Assembly: GCA_025765615.1 (NCBI GenBank)
Contig: JAIVFJ010000212.1
Location: 45,277 to 109,276 of the forward strand
Length of the DNA: 64,000 nucleotides
From: Zopfochytrium polystomum
Taxonomy: Eukaryota; Chytridiomycota; Chytridiomycetes; Chytridiales; Chytridiaceae
Reading direction: 5' to 3'
Below, one piece after another: positions 21,408-33,035 of this stretch. Numbering within the stretch: the stretch's first letter is position 1; every line of letters begins with the position of its first letter. A model generated the notes under the pieces. It saw only the letters and a program-made list of their open reading frames with translations, searched no databases and had not been told where the DNA came from. Made by a program: the position numbers and the translations under genes.

Positions 21408-23711
21408 TTGGGTGGATTTTTTTTTTTTCTTTCTTTTTCCCCGTTTGTCTCTGGATTTGTCTCCAATGTTTGTCTCTTTCGTTTTCGTTGGCCTCCGTGA
21501 ACTGTAAAAATATTTCCTTTTTTGGGCAGTTGAGAACGGTCTACTCAAAAGACCCAGCGCCCCCTTCATTCTGAAACAACGAGAGTTTTCACTTTTCAGT
21601 TGCTCACAACGATTTCAAGGCTGGACTGGCGGTGAATGCAAGAACAGCTGCAATAACTGAGATACATACACACCCTTGGGATTGTCAGGGTTGATGACAT
21701 TGTATGTGTATGCAAATCTTCATAAAATCTTATTTTTTTATCTTCGAACATTCTGGGACCTTCGCATCAAATCTAATCTAGCCACAGCGTCCAGTATTGG
21801 GGGAGGCACAGCTGAATGCAAAACTGGGACTCACACGTTGTGATGCAGCGACAGTATTTGCCAAAGAAGAAGGGATGTTTCATCTCCTCTACTATCTACA
21901 TCATCCGTCCCTTAGGAGACTCTAGCTATTCCTCCTCCAGCGGCCCAGTAACGTCATATTTCATCTATGCAGGACTGTTTTTTAATTTAACACTGCCATA
22001 CGCCTGCAGGGGCATCATTGAATAGACAGAGGTTACCTCCACATAAGAGTTCCCAACCCAGTGACAGGAGTGTGCTGGAGTGAGAGGTTCATGTGGCAAG
22101 GGGGAGTTATAGTGAAAATGCTTTTGTGCAGTTTGTTGAATATTGGCAGATGCTTCTTTTTGGGCTCTTTAGTTTGGCTAACAAAACTTTGACAGTGTTG
22201 AGTGACATTCCAACGAAACAGTTTGGTTGTACCAAAATTATCAGGTTTCTTTGGAGTATATGCATCGTGCCTTGTCTTGATCAATAGCTCTTACTACTTT
22301 CAAGAGATACTCTCAGACATGAAGTTCATCTTAGCAACAGGTAAAAACTGAGAGTAGTTGGTCATAAACGGGAGGTTTCTGGGTAAACCACTTTTCTTAC
22401 TTTGGTGGTGATCATGACTTTTGAAGCATCTTCAGTTGGGTTATTGCAATTGCTGCGCCAAGTCTTTAAAGTTCATTCCTTTCTCCATATAAGTGACTGT
22501 AAGTGGACTTTCAGGTGCCCACTGAAGAATGTTATTTTCCTGGAAGCCTTGCAAAGGCCATTTTGATGTCACATACTGCTTTGCCATTGACGCATGTGCA
22601 TGCCAATTCATAACATTTCGTTAAATATTGAGAGTTTTTGTGAATGAACAGCTTGGCTGGCACTTCAAATCCACATTATGGAAATTTGTGAAAAATTATG
22701 GGAATGACCAAAACCAATTCCTTGGTCAGATAGGCCACGTAGTGTCGGGTAATTGATATCTTTATCATTATTCAAAGACTTTCTACAAACGATAAAACAA
22801 CAGAAAGTCAAGAGATAATGAAGTAGAGCAGCAATTTTAACACCCCACATTATCACCAGGACCGCGTCAGAGTCTTTGATCCAAAGAGACAATCGGGGGG
22901 AGGGGTGCTTGTCTCAAGAACATGTTATTGTCCTTTTTACGGGACTTCCAAATGGGCAGGGTGAACCTTGTCTTCAGCAGTATCCTCTTTTGATATCGTG
23001 AATGTTGTGTCAGTTCCCTTCGTCGGGGAGGGTTGGTTTCGTCACGGCCGAAGAAAAGGAACAAGCGCCACCTTCTATTCCTCTGCAGCAAACGGCCGAA
23101 CGGCCCCCCACTCCCCGCCGCTGCCGCGGTCCCGGTCTCGCCGCCGACCAGGTCCTGGTGTGACCTTTCACGAGCGAGGACGGACGCGACGCGGAGTTCC
23201 CTTCCTCCAAAAAAAAAAAAAAGAGAAAAGGAGGAATAAGTCCAAGCACGTCGTGTTTTTCTCCGGGAAAAGCACAGACCACAAAAGGGGCCTAAAGCGG
23301 GGGGAGGGGAAAAAAAACAGTAAAACAGAAAATGCGCGGGCGAAACAGCGTACGCCCAGAGCGCAACGTGATAGTGAGAGACAGAGAGAGAGAGAATAGA
23401 GAAAGTTTTAGAGAAAGTTAGAGAGATAGAGAGAGAGAGAAGGAGCAAAAAAAAAAAAAACACACTAAGTATAAGCAAAGCAAGACCGTAAAGTAGCGAA
23501 CTAGCGTGTCAGTCGCCGACACAGGCCGGTCGGGGGGGAGAACCGAGAGTGAGCAACGAAAGAGTAATACCGGAAACGGGAGGGGGGAGGGGTGCACGAG
23601 GAGATGGTTTGTATGGTGAAAACGAAAGAAACAACAAAAAAAAGGTGGGTTTCCAAATAAATTCACTTCCCCTCGCGCCCTACACACCTTGTCGAGGAAG
23701 GGATTGTGAAA

Positions 23712-23753
<42 letters not shown>

Positions 23754-24018
23754 GCGACTTAACTTGACGTATACCAACGAAACGCGAAACAGCCGAGAAA
23801 AGGGGTAGGGGTCGAGAGCAAAACAAAAAAAAACCCCCCACCCCTCCCCAGATCCATCGGAAAAAAAGACCCATTCTGCAGCGTTGTAAAGTGCACGAAC
23901 GCAGCTCAGTCCTGAAAAAAAAAGCGAAGTAAAAAAAAAGTCAGTCACACCTGCGGCTGACCCTTTCTCCTCCTGCCATTCCCGTATACGATGAGCGAGC
24001 ACCGCCCCCGGCCTCTTT
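21408..24018. other. Intergenic, decayed repeats
   Basis: No gene. About 21775-21860 is related to 53196-53290 (shared AATCTAG, AGCGTC and GACTCACAC blocks). 23340-23450 and 23717-23752 are GA microsatellites. The remainder is AT-rich without coding signal. Confidence 0.5.
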
Positions 24019-26292
24019 TCACAGCTGCAACGCGGCGGCGGCGACCCCCGCTGGACACGGAAACGCGACAACGCCCTCCCGCTTCGGCTTCAGACCCAGC
24101 CACGAGAACCAGTCGAGCTTCGTCTCGATCGCAAAAACCATTGCCAGCAGCTGGTTGTTGTTATTGGTGGTCGTGGTGGTAGCAGTTGTGCCGGCGAGCC
24201 CGCAAGCGGCGACGATGGCTGCGACGGCGGGGTCGTTTGCGGCGGCGGCGACGAGGGAGGCAGCGGGGGTTGTGATTTGGTGGGAGAAGGTGACGGGGAG
24301 GGAGAAGTTTGTGTCGGTGGCGTGGCGGAGTGAGAGGGCGCCGGCCATGCCCGCGGCGGTAGTGTTGAAGCGGGCGTCGGCGGCTGCGGCGGTGGCTTCG
24401 GCGGTCGATTTTGCCTTGTTTGCGGCGTCGGCGGGGAGGAGGAGGCCGGTGAGGGCGGTGCTGGAGGCCGGGACGTCGACGGCGGCGGCGAAGCTGTGGA
24501 TGGTGACCGGGAAGGCGAGGGTGAGTTGGAGGAGGGTGGGAGCGGTCGGCGACGCGTTGGAGATGGGGCTTCCGGAGGTTTGGATTGGTGCCGTGGTGCT
24601 TGCCGAAACGGAGGGGTTGGTGAAGGAGATTTCCGGAAGCCGTGGGAGGACCAGGAAGAACACGAGCAAGGCTGCCGCGGCGAGTGGTAACACAACCGAC
24701 AGGACGACGGTTGTAACGACGCAAGCTGGGCGGGAGCGCAGCGGGATGCAGAAGCACGCACGGAAGGTCTCCTTCTTCCGTCGCATTGTTCCATCCAGGC
24801 GAGGCGGTTCTTGCGGCACTGGCTGATACTGCGGAGACGACCGTGACAGCGTTGGTGTCGGAGTCGCTCGCGTTTGTGGCTTTCCACGGAGAGAATCTTC
24901 GCGCTGCACGAGGGATCGAGTGTCGGCCGACATGTAGTTTACAGACGTGCCAGAGCGGTTCGTGCTGGAAGAGGGAAGAGATACGGGCGACGGCTTTCCA
25001 TACATTATGCGGTACATGGTCTCATCTGTTGGAGGCTTCAATTCTCCGGGTTTGACTCCGAGAGGTGGTGCATCCGAAGAGAGGCGAATGCTTCGAGAGT
25101 CCGAGCGCGGTTTTATTGATGGAGCCATTGATCCGTGGATGGAACCTGGACTGCTGTGGGTGGCAGGCTCGAGTGCGCCTGGGAGTGCATAAGCACGAAA
25201 CTGCTGCTGAGGTTGGTGCGGTATTTGCGGAACTGGAGGGATGGGAACTGGTGGCATGGGTGCTTTGGCATAGGGGTATTGCGAGTATAGCATAGGTGCG
25301 AATGATTGTGGCAGATTTGCTGGATATCCGGACGGTCCGTACGGTCCTGAAGCATAGGCTTGGGGATAGCCCTGGGGGTAGCCCTGGGGGTAGCCCTGGG
25401 GGTAGCCCTGGGGGTAGCCTTGGGGAACCTCGAGAGGCTCGTTCAGTTGCCGCTGCAACGTAGTAAATCCCAACGAGCTGGTGGTCGATGCCGCACTGTC
25501 GGCTCTTCTGGCCACACGACTCGAGGAACCCTCGCGCAGGACGGTTCCGGGTGGAGGGGTTCCGATTCGGTCCAAACTCTCCAGCATATTGCTTCCCACC
25601 TTTCCGCCGTTCACATTTCTGCGGTTGCTCCCCATCGTGTTATTGTCGTTGTAGAGCTCAAACACACTACTGTATCCAGTGTGAGCCGTGGTCGCAATAG
25701 AGTATCGGGCAGAAGCCCTTCCCGCTGCACTCTTTCGTGCCGCACTAACACTGCCTCGCTCCGATGCAATGGGCATCATAGATCCTCTTGGATCGGTCCA
25801 GGATGTGCGACCGCCCGGATCGACAAAATACGCGCGCTGGTAGTTCGAGTCGAAGTATTCTGCCCAACCGCTAGGTAGCGGGGGCAATGAGCGACGGGAA
25901 TCTCGTGATGCGGGGCCAGCGGAAGACGACCGCACAGGCTGCTTGGCCATGCCATCAAGGCGAGACGGGTCTGAAGGCAATGCGCGCAGTTCGGTGGTGG
26001 GTTTTCTGTCGAGGGATAAGGGGACATCGGCTGTGGCGAAGGAGGATTTGGGAAGATCTGGTATTGGCGGGGTTCCGCGCACGGCCGGCTGCTGGCGCCC
26101 ATCCCTTCTTACGCTGGCACTGCTACCGGAGCGTGCCGCGGTGCGACCATCATCAGCACCCGCCATCATCCCATAAGCCTGCTGCTGGGCGCTGCCGGGC
26201 CTTCGTAACGATGGGCTTTCCGATCTGCCCCTGAGCTGAGGTCCTCCGTCACGGAATTCTGCGACGCCATCGCCTCCACGGCCGTTCTGCAT
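24019..26292 (-). CDS. WW-domain protein with membrane anchor and LEA_2-like domain, 757 aa
   Basis: A single uninterrupted exon starting at the ATG at 26292, preceded in frame by a stop about 80 nt upstream. A WW domain is at about residues 141-174 (LPPLPSGWAEYFDSNYQRAY then FVDPGGRTSWTDPR) with both Trp residues and the aromatic pair. Residues about 300-325 are a perfect GYPQ tandem repeat. A Pro/Ser-rich stretch follows. A Cys-containing basic segment (MRRKKETFRACFCIPLRSRP) leads into one transmembrane helix (VVTTVVLSVVLPLAAAALLV). The rest resembles the LEA_2/WHy fold (EISFTNPSVS, then LQLTLAFPVTIHSFAAAVDV) as in fungal plasma membrane or cell wall proteins. WW domains bind Pro-rich partners, so a cytoplasmic adaptor tethered to the membrane is likely. 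A short upstream exon cannot be excluded. Confidence 0.78.
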   Translation of the reverse strand: MQNGRGGDGVAEFRDGGPQLRGRSESPSLRRPGSAQQQAYGMMAGADDGRTAARSGSSASVRRDGRQQPAVRGTPPIPDLPKSSFATADVPLSLDRKPTTELRALPSDPSRLDGMAKQPVRSSSAGPASRDSRRSLPPLPSGWAEYFDSNYQRAYFVDPGGRTSWTDPRGSMMPIASERGSVSAARKSAAGRASARYSIATTAHTGYSSVFELYNDNNTMGSNRRNVNGGKVGSNMLESLDRIGTPPPGTVLREGSSSRVARRADSAASTTSSLGFTTLQRQLNEPLEVPQGYPQGYPQGYPQGYPQGYPQAYASGPYGPSGYPANLPQSFAPMLYSQYPYAKAPMPPVPIPPVPQIPHQPQQQFRAYALPGALEPATHSSPGSIHGSMAPSIKPRSDSRSIRLSSDAPPLGVKPGELKPPTDETMYRIMYGKPSPVSLPSSSTNRSGTSVNYMSADTRSLVQREDSLRGKPQTRATPTPTLSRSSPQYQPVPQEPPRLDGTMRRKKETFRACFCIPLRSRPACVVTTVVLSVVLPLAAAALLVFFLVLPRLPEISFTNPSVSASTTAPIQTSGSPISNASPTAPTLLQLTLAFPVTIHSFAAAVDVPASSTALTGLLLPADAANKAKSTAEATAAAADARFNTTAAGMAGALSLRHATDTNFSLPVTFSHQITTPAASLVAAAANDPAVAAIVAACGLAGTTATTTTTNNNNQLLAMVFAIETKLDWFSWLGLKPKREGVVAFPCPAGVAAAALQL
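25358..25425 (-). repeat. In-frame GYPQ minisatellite in the WW/LEA_2 gene
   Basis: A 12-bp unit (plus strand TAGCCCTGGGGG) is repeated five times almost without change, encoding consecutive GYPQ units. The near-identity at the DNA level indicates recent expansion. Confidence 0.85.
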
Positions 26293-27590
26293 TGGGCTAG
26301 GTGGATTGATGGATGCCGGACCGGTCGTGCCGGCGGCGACGGCAGCGACGGCGGCTTCTGCGTGCTCCTGCTACTGGGACTGCCTTGCCTGGGCTGAGAG
26401 AAAGGGGGGAAGCTGTTGTCGGCAGATGAAGGACCTGTTGAGGTGGGCGTGGAGGAATTCTGCTCTTCTTCTCCCTGCTTCGCTCCGCTCAACACGCTGT
26501 TGCCCCCCACCCGCCCTGGCGTGGCTCCGATCCCCAAGAGGACGGGCGGTAGGTAGGTTAAGAAGCCGTGTGACGCGGTAGAAGGGGAGGGTCAGAGGGT
26601 GGTTTGTGAGGGAGTGAGTAAGTGTGTGTGTGTGGAGCCAGATGGGTGCCGATGATGATGCTGACGATGATGCCGCGGGGCGTTCTGGCTTTGCGTCGCA
26701 CGACGCCACCATGCACAGACCGCACATATGCAGTGGCGTCTGTGGTCTGTCTGTCTGTCTGTCTGTCTGTAAGTCTGTCTGTCTGTCTGTCTGTAAGTCT
26801 GTCTGTGTGTGAGTGCAGCATGACTGATTGCCTGTCTGTCCGTCTGTCTCTCTTGCATCATCCAATTAAGTCCCACTCCACGCAATCCAGAGTTCTCCCT
26901 GCTCCGCCTCGGAGTCGGCTCCTTCAGGGATACAATGTCCTTATGGATGGATGGAATGTATTGATGAATGATGCGCCGTTTGTCTGCGGTTCACACAGAA
27001 AGATTTCTAAGCACGGTGTGGGGCTGCGGGTCTCACTCGCACGTGTGACATACATAAATGCATCAAATAATTTGAGCGCGAAAGCAAGAAGCAGAGAAGG
27101 CTCTCTCTGTCGCGCGTTCAATTGGTTGACTGACACAAAGGCAAGACAAACGGAAGCTAGGCAGAAAGAAAGAACGAAAGAAAAAAAATTATTAGTTTCA
27201 TTTTTATTTTTATTTTTATTTTTATTTTTGCCTGGAAAAGAACGAACGAGCAGAAACAGAAGGTGGGTTCGGGTCCGGCGGCGCGCCTTTTGGTTGTCCG
27301 AGACCCGACGGGAAAAACAAACAAATACACCGAGCAACCGCTCATGAACAACTGAAAAAAAAAAAAATAAAAAATCGACAATGGTCCATGTTTGTCAAAA
27401 GCGCAAGCCAGCACGCGGGGCCTGGTCTGGCAGTGGCTTGCTCTCCCCAGCACAATAACTGTGTTGTCGGACAGCTGGCACCATGCTGCCTGGGCTTCAC
27501 GGAAAGAGTCCAATTACGAACTAGAAAAATATGCGCAATCTGTCATAACAATGTCCGGACTTTCGACAAATAGTACATTTACTATGTCCA
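26293..27590. other. Upstream region of the WW/LEA_2 gene with CTGT microsatellite
   Basis: Two blocks of CTGT repeats, interrupted by CTGTAAGT, lie at about 26741-26811. A tract of TTTTA repeats is at about 27200-27228. About 27403-27460 is a truncated relative of the inverted-repeat arm at 10870-10965 (AAGCGCAAGCCAGC ... GGCAGTGGCT ... ACAATAACTG). No gene supported. Confidence 0.55.
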
Positions 27591-28453
27591 CTTGTGGGCC
27601 TACTTAATTGGATTTTGTCCTCGTGTTGTCTGCCTTTTACGCTGTCTGCCGCAGTCATCTCCTATGTCTGCTCACCTGTCGCTCCTCTGCAAAGTCGCTT
27701 CCACCTGGCAACGTTTTGCTGAAGCAGACCAAGAGGGTTCCAACAGGCATCACACACCTGTCTCCACCATAGACAGACTTCAATCCCTTCAAGGGCCTAT
27801 GTGGGCTGCGCTGGGAATGGGACAGGCACCACTCGCCTGTCTGCCAGACTGCAGCCTCTGTAGACAGACCGCTTCACCTCCAATAGGTGAAGAGACAAAT
27901 CCTTTGTCTGTCCTCCACAGTGACCAACTTCCTCTGTTGCCCACAGGGTATGCCCCTCAAGGGGCCGGCAGCACAGCAGATGGGCGAGAGACAGCTCCCC
28001 TGCAGTCATCTCCCTCACACCAAGGCCCTTCATGGGACCACCCTGACAACCACTCTGCCAACAACCCAGTCACCAATGTTGCCCCTTCATGGCGACATAA
28101 GACAAATCTACCAGATACAAATAGCACAGCTCAATAGCCAGTTATACGCATCGAAACTCACATAGTACCACGTAACCCCATACACCCTGCAAATGACTAA
28201 GTTCTCGATGTCACTCATCGGATAACTGATAAAACAAAACCGCCACATGGGTAGACAAACTGCCTCACCACCTATCGGAGGGACAGGCGTACTTTGTCTG
28301 TCACCTGCAGTCTCAAATTCCCTTGTCATCCACAGGGTATTCCCTTCATTGGGCCAGCAGCACAGCAGATGGGAAAGAGACATCCACGCCTGTCCCAGCA
28401 GTCATCTCCACTGCGCCAAGGCCCCTTCATGGGTCCACTCTGATGACCACTCT

Positions 28454-28761
28454 TGTTATGAATCAAAATCTGGAAACCTCTGGAACCTTCTAGAACATTC
28501 CTGCGTGGAACCTTGTGGAACCTTCTGGGACCTTTTTTGCTTTCCTGACTTGTCTTGTTGTCATTGGTATCATTGGTATCATTGTATTACTAATTGCTCT
28601 TTCTGGAACTTTCTTTGAGTCTTGACAAGGAAGACTCTCAAAAGGTATAAAAGGGGGATGGGGGACCTGTCCCATCCCTCAAGTGAATTATTGTTTCCAA
28701 TACAATCATCACTCCTCTCAGTTCCTTGTCTGCCTTGTCCTGTCCTGCCCTGTTCCTGACA
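28454..28761 (+). repeat. Solo LTR of the Ty3-type family with 5-bp target duplication
   Basis: A 308-bp LTR running from TGTTATGAATC to TTCCTGACA, matching the minus-strand LTR at 3632-3983. It is flanked by the exact direct repeat ACTCT (28449-28453 and 28762-28766), the expected 5-bp target duplication. No internal sequence remains, so it arose by LTR-LTR recombination. It keeps the TATA box (28646-28652), the 11-nt self-priming word (28681-28691) and heat-shock pentamers. Confidence 0.95.
28482..28526. promoter_or_regulatory. Heat-shock-element-like pentamers in the solo LTR
   Basis: GGAAC CTTCT AGAAC ATTCC (28482-28501) is a perfect four-pentamer HSE. Further pentamers in register follow (GGAAC at 28507 and 28517, CTTCT at 28522). 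A second GGAAC TTTCT pair is near 28605. Confidence 0.68.
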
Positions 28762-29190
28762 ACTCTGTTTACAACCCAGTCACCAATGTTGCCACTTAAG
28801 TCGAATCTGCCAGACATAAATAGCCTGGCTTGATAGTTTGTTACAAGCTTCACACTTCACAACGCACTACGCACACCCGTACATTCTGAAAAGACTAAGT
28901 CACTTGCTATTGTGTCCTGTCATATTCCAAATATAGACAGCACAACACATCAATGGTTCACCCCACAGTTTGTCTCAGCCGCATGATAAAGCAAAGCTGC
29001 CGTCAAACAGGGATTGATTCTATGGAGTACAACTCAATATGAAAGGATTTGTCTTGAAACATATTGATATTGATTTCATTCTTTTCCGACTCAGGCTCAC
29101 CGTGCAGCCATCCGTCACCCTTCCTCAAAAGCACAGATTGTTTGAGTTTGTACATATTACCCATACTTTGTTAGATCCTCTGGCCTGCCT

Positions 29191-29870
29191 TCAATAGTAA
29201 AGATGAGTTAAGATGACCATTGGGCAGGTCCCAGTGTCATTTACACCTCGCCTGCATTTTGACACTGAGATGTGTGAGTACGAGTGTGATGTGATAAAGT
29301 GATCATGCTGATGCAGCCCGGCAGGTGCATGTATTATTGCAGGTGTTTCTGCATGTGAGTTCCCTGCTGGTGACCTTCTGACCCTACATAGTTGACTCCC
29401 TTCTCTCTCTCCCCCCTGTCGCTGGTGACGACGAGGGGTGCTAGGTTGCACCCTGTCTGTCCCATTGCTATTAACTGCTCCTGTTGTATTTGAGATTAGG
29501 TTCCTGATATTAAAACCCCTGTTTCCCTCTTCTCTCTCTTTATCCTGCGGTTGTGTCGCGCCCTTCCGTTTCCCCTTGCATTGGCCTGCAGCCATGCGAG
29601 TAATCAGTGCTCCAGCACCGATCCCTCAGAGGTTGTCCCTCTGAATGTTCATTCTTCGTGTTTGAGACCCCTGTTAGACAGATCAGTAGGGATACTTCGT
29701 GGACTGGCAATTAGTAGGGTTGAAACACCTGCTAGACAACAGCCCAATAAAGTTAGCTTTAGCCTATTATTTGCTTTCCCTCACTCTAGGGCCTAGATTT
29801 CAGGGTCGAAGGAGTGAGTATTGTCTCACACCCTCGCCTACTTGCCAGTTATTAGAGCCAACACACTTTG
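29191..29870. repeat. Dispersed repeat fragment and unclassified sequence
   Basis: About 29262-29345 is related to 11100-11225. The rest has no coding signal that I trust. Confidence 0.4.
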
Positions 29871-29884
29871 TTGGATGATTGCCC

Positions 29885-30405
29885 TCAGCATCCTGTACAG
29901 CTGGACTTGGAGATGATCCACGTCTCCTCAGCCTACCTGTACGGGTCCTAGACATACCGATCTACATGGCTCCACCACCTGGCATATTGATTTCCCCTGG
30001 ACTAGTATGGCAACTACTCAAGGGTCTCTACAGGCTGAGGCAATCAGGATGGACTTGGTACGTCTAGCCTTCCACCTTCAGTCAAAAGGCTTTGCATCAG
30101 AGCCAGGCAGACCCCTGCCTCTTCTGGCGCTGGACCAAGTGCAGACTCTGCTTCATTCTGGCGTACGTCTATGACCTTCCACTCTTTGGTCACGCTGCTG
30201 CCATCAAGGAGGCTGTTGCAGACCTCAAAACAGAATTCAAGCTTGAGAGCTGGGAGAACTCAGCTACATTCTCTCAATGGAAGTCATGTGTGGTTCAAAC
30301 TTCACAATTCTCGATCAGACTAACTTCCTCTGGAACTTCCTCTCGTGCTTTGAGGCTAAGCATGGACCTGTGACACCTTGTAACAACCAAGCTCACCCCT
30401 TGCGA
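29885..30405 (+). pseudogene. Ty1/copia reverse transcriptase remnant
   Basis: Pieces of copia RT in different frames: VSSAYLYGS, then after a frameshift LDIPIYMAPPPG, LVWQLLKGLYRLRQSGWTWY followed by a stop, then ADPCLFWRWTKCRLCFILAY. The catalytic motif reads YVYDL instead of YVDDL, so one catalytic Asp is lost. FKLES follows as expected. Several frameshifts and stops show it is dead. Confidence 0.82.
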
Positions 30406-30539
30406 CTGGCACTCCGCTGACCCAAGTGAGGAGAGTGTTGACAGCACTGAGTACCTCGTGATTGGCAGCTGTGAGACTGTGCTCTCTAACTCCACACCTA
30501 GGGCCATAGGTGGAAACTAGAGCATGGACCTAAATACCA

Positions 30540-32480
30540 AACCTGACTAATGTAAAGGGGCAAAAGGAGGGTGTCTAGGGTCACTAGACAGGAAATTGTA
30601 TTTGGAGTCTTAAAAAGCCCAAGAAAAACACAAATAAATCTCTAAGAGGGATTTCTCACACCAAAGCATGAAACAAGCACAATCACAAAAGAAAGCATAA
30701 TCCTCTGGTGCAAGACACAGAAGGGTTTCATCTGGGGCACAAGGCCAAAGCCAAGTTAGACCAGAGACAGAACCAACTGAATTGGTAAGACTGACTAAAT
30801 TGGTAAGGGGAGTGGTAAGCCACTACAACCCATCAAAAGATACAACAAAGGAAATAAACAACAAGTCAAACCCTGAGTTGGAGGGGGTTGGAGAGACAAA
30901 GGGCAGGCACAAGGAACAGTTAGTGTGCAGAGGTGCCTGTTGAACCAAATCAGAACTGTTTTCCACTCAACAGAACCAGACACAACTTGCCTCACTCCAA
31001 GGAGAGTGTTCCAACTCAATCCAAGGAAGAGGGTGCAACCAGGGTGGGAGACAGTGGGACTCTTCTTGCACCATCCTACCAGGAGACAGACCTCTGCCTC
31101 ACCAGGCCAGAGAGAATAACCTGTCTTAGAAGCAAGGAAGGTCAATACCCACTCCCACACACAAGGAAGACACAAAAGACAACCACAGGTATTAGCATGA
31201 AAGGAAGAGGGTCTGAACCCAGTGAACCAGGCCCACCAAATTCCAAAGGAACCATCACCAGGGACAGGGAGAAATACCAGAGAGACCATACAACCACATA
31301 ATACCTGACCAGCCAACTCATCATATCACCTTGAGAGACCTGGATTTGAAGCAATGTACTGACAGGAACCGGCGAGGCACTACCACAGTTTTACCCTCCC
31401 ACCTTCCATCATCGAGTATCTCCTACCCTAGACTAGCCTAAACAGCATGCAGAATGGTGAGGTGCACTGGGACTTGAACCCAACACACTGCCATAAATGG
31501 CCAAGAGAACCAATGCTCCTGTCACACACCAGGGGACTGCCACCCCCAGCTCTTACAAACAGTCAGAGAAGGAAAAGGGCAGGCAAGAAGACTTCAGGCA
31601 CAGGTTCTAAGGGGCAACAACAATGGGAGGTGGGCTGCTTAAATAGGAGAGGTTTGGAATCAGCAGGGTGAAGGAAGAAGGTGGGGAAAAGAAGGGAAAA
31701 CACATACAAAAGGACAAAACAATAAATAAAAAACAAGAAAGAAGAGAGAGGAGAAGTGAATCACCAAACAATTGGGGTGAGCCATCAAACAAGGAAGACA
31801 GCTCAGAAAATCATGGGGCACTTCTTGGCATTCAGCTGCCAAGAAGGGGGGAGGAGCTGGAGACAGCTGATTGGTGCAAAGAGGAAGAGAGTTACTCACA
31901 GCCACAAGAGACAACAAACAAACAAATAAATAAATGATAAAACAGTAAAAACAGGAAAAACAGGGTAAACTACTAATTGAAAAAATAAGTAAAAATCATC
32001 AATGAAGAAAGGAGAAAAACCACTAGGATCTCATACCCTTTCACGAAGCATTTCATCATGGTAGCTTATGCAGCAGCTCTGTGTTTGCTCTGTGTACACC
32101 TGGACTCTGTACTTTTACCCACATCATCCTAATCCATTTCCAAAAGTGAGGGGGGCGAGGCTTAGTCACTGTGCAGAACTTAGCATTTCTGCATCATTCG
32201 CTCAGTGATTGCAAAATCCGTTGTGTTGCAGTTGGCTTATTAGCACCTTTCCCATCGAAGGGAGCACTCTACACCACTGAGCTAGAGGGCCTCTTGCCCT
32301 TAGTGCAGAGCAGCCTGAGCCATTTGGCCTGCAACTTTATGTGCAATAATAATAACATGAATAATATACATGGCCGCTGCTAAGAGGCAGTCCAAATCTC
32401 AGTGGTTCAGCTTGCAGGGACAATAATAACCCATGAAAATAATAAGAAACAGGGTCCAACTGTGTTATGTCACTTTTGTG
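30540..32480. other. Non-coding insert splitting the copia remnant, with tRNA-like relics
   Basis: RT ends near 30405 and the RNase H part of the same frame family resumes at about 32580, so roughly 2 kb lies between them. The insert is purine-rich on the plus strand and has no recognisable protein. On its minus strand a perfect B-box word (GGTTCAAGTCC, 31480-31470) with a TTGGG/CCCAG T-stem and an A-box-like TAGCTCAGTGG (about 32286-32276) suggest tRNA-derived sequence, perhaps SINEs. Cloverleaf pairing is not complete in either. Confidence 0.4.
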
Positions 32481-32579
32481 AAACATTGTTTGGTTGGGTC
32501 AAATTGATAATCCTCACGAGTTATCAGTTAAAAGCAGGGTATACTCTTTTTATTTGCGGTCGCAGGCTCAACAGCCTGT

Positions 32580-33035
32580 TGTCCTCAAACAGCCTCAACT
32601 ATGCCTCAACATCAACAAGACCAGACCTGGCTCTCAGTGTCAGCTTGCTTGGTTCTTTCGCTCAAGACCCATGCATCCAGCACTGGCACAAGCTACTTGA
32701 CGTTGTGGGGCATGTCAATGCCACCTCCACAGTTGGACTTTGCTACAACTCAGACAGAAACAACCAGGTTGTTGGCTATGCTGATGAATTGTACAACTCC
32801 TGCCATGACTCTTGCTCACAGATAGCATACCTTGTGCTATTAGCAGGGGAAGCCATAACGTGAAGTCAACAAGATCAGCAACTGTCTCAACTTAATCCAC
32901 AGCAGCAGAGTGCATTGTGCTCAGAGAGCTCAGTTGGGAACTTGAGGTCATCAAAAACCTCCACCAATCATTTCAGCACCCCCTCAAGCTACCAATCATT
33001 CCCTACGAGGAAAACACCATTGATCTACATGACAG
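32580..33035 (+). pseudogene. Ty1/copia RNase H remnant
   Basis: STRPDLALSVSLLGSFAQDP, then HWHKLLDVVGHVNATSTVGL, VVGYADELYNSCHDSCSQ, and beyond a frameshift VLRELSWELEVIKNLH and PLKLPIIPYEENT. This is the typical copia C-terminal RNase H (TRPDL..AV, GYADAD, ALSxAxxEL). The active-site region and frame are broken. It probably belongs to the same element as 29885-30405. Confidence 0.8.

Larger units (their letters stand above)
27830..28900 (+). repeat. Two tandem copies of a non-coding unit, the second split by a solo LTR
   Basis: Copy 1 (about 27850-28205) and copy 2 (about 28245-28453 plus 28762-28900) share TAGACA..CTGCCTCACC, CCACAGGGTAT, CAGCACAGCAGATGGG, CAGTCATCTCC, CCTTCATGGG and CAACCCAGTCACCAATGTTG blocks in the same order. 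The unit is about 395 bp. No coding sequence. Confidence 0.7.

Noticed and set aside
26741..26811. CRISPR-like regular repeats
   Set aside because: It is a CTGT microsatellite with no unique spacers. No CRISPR array is present anywhere in the window.
31441..31530. A functional tRNA gene on the minus strand
   Set aside because: The B-box and T-stem are good, but the acceptor stem and D-arm do not pair, so it is at most a tRNA-derived relic.
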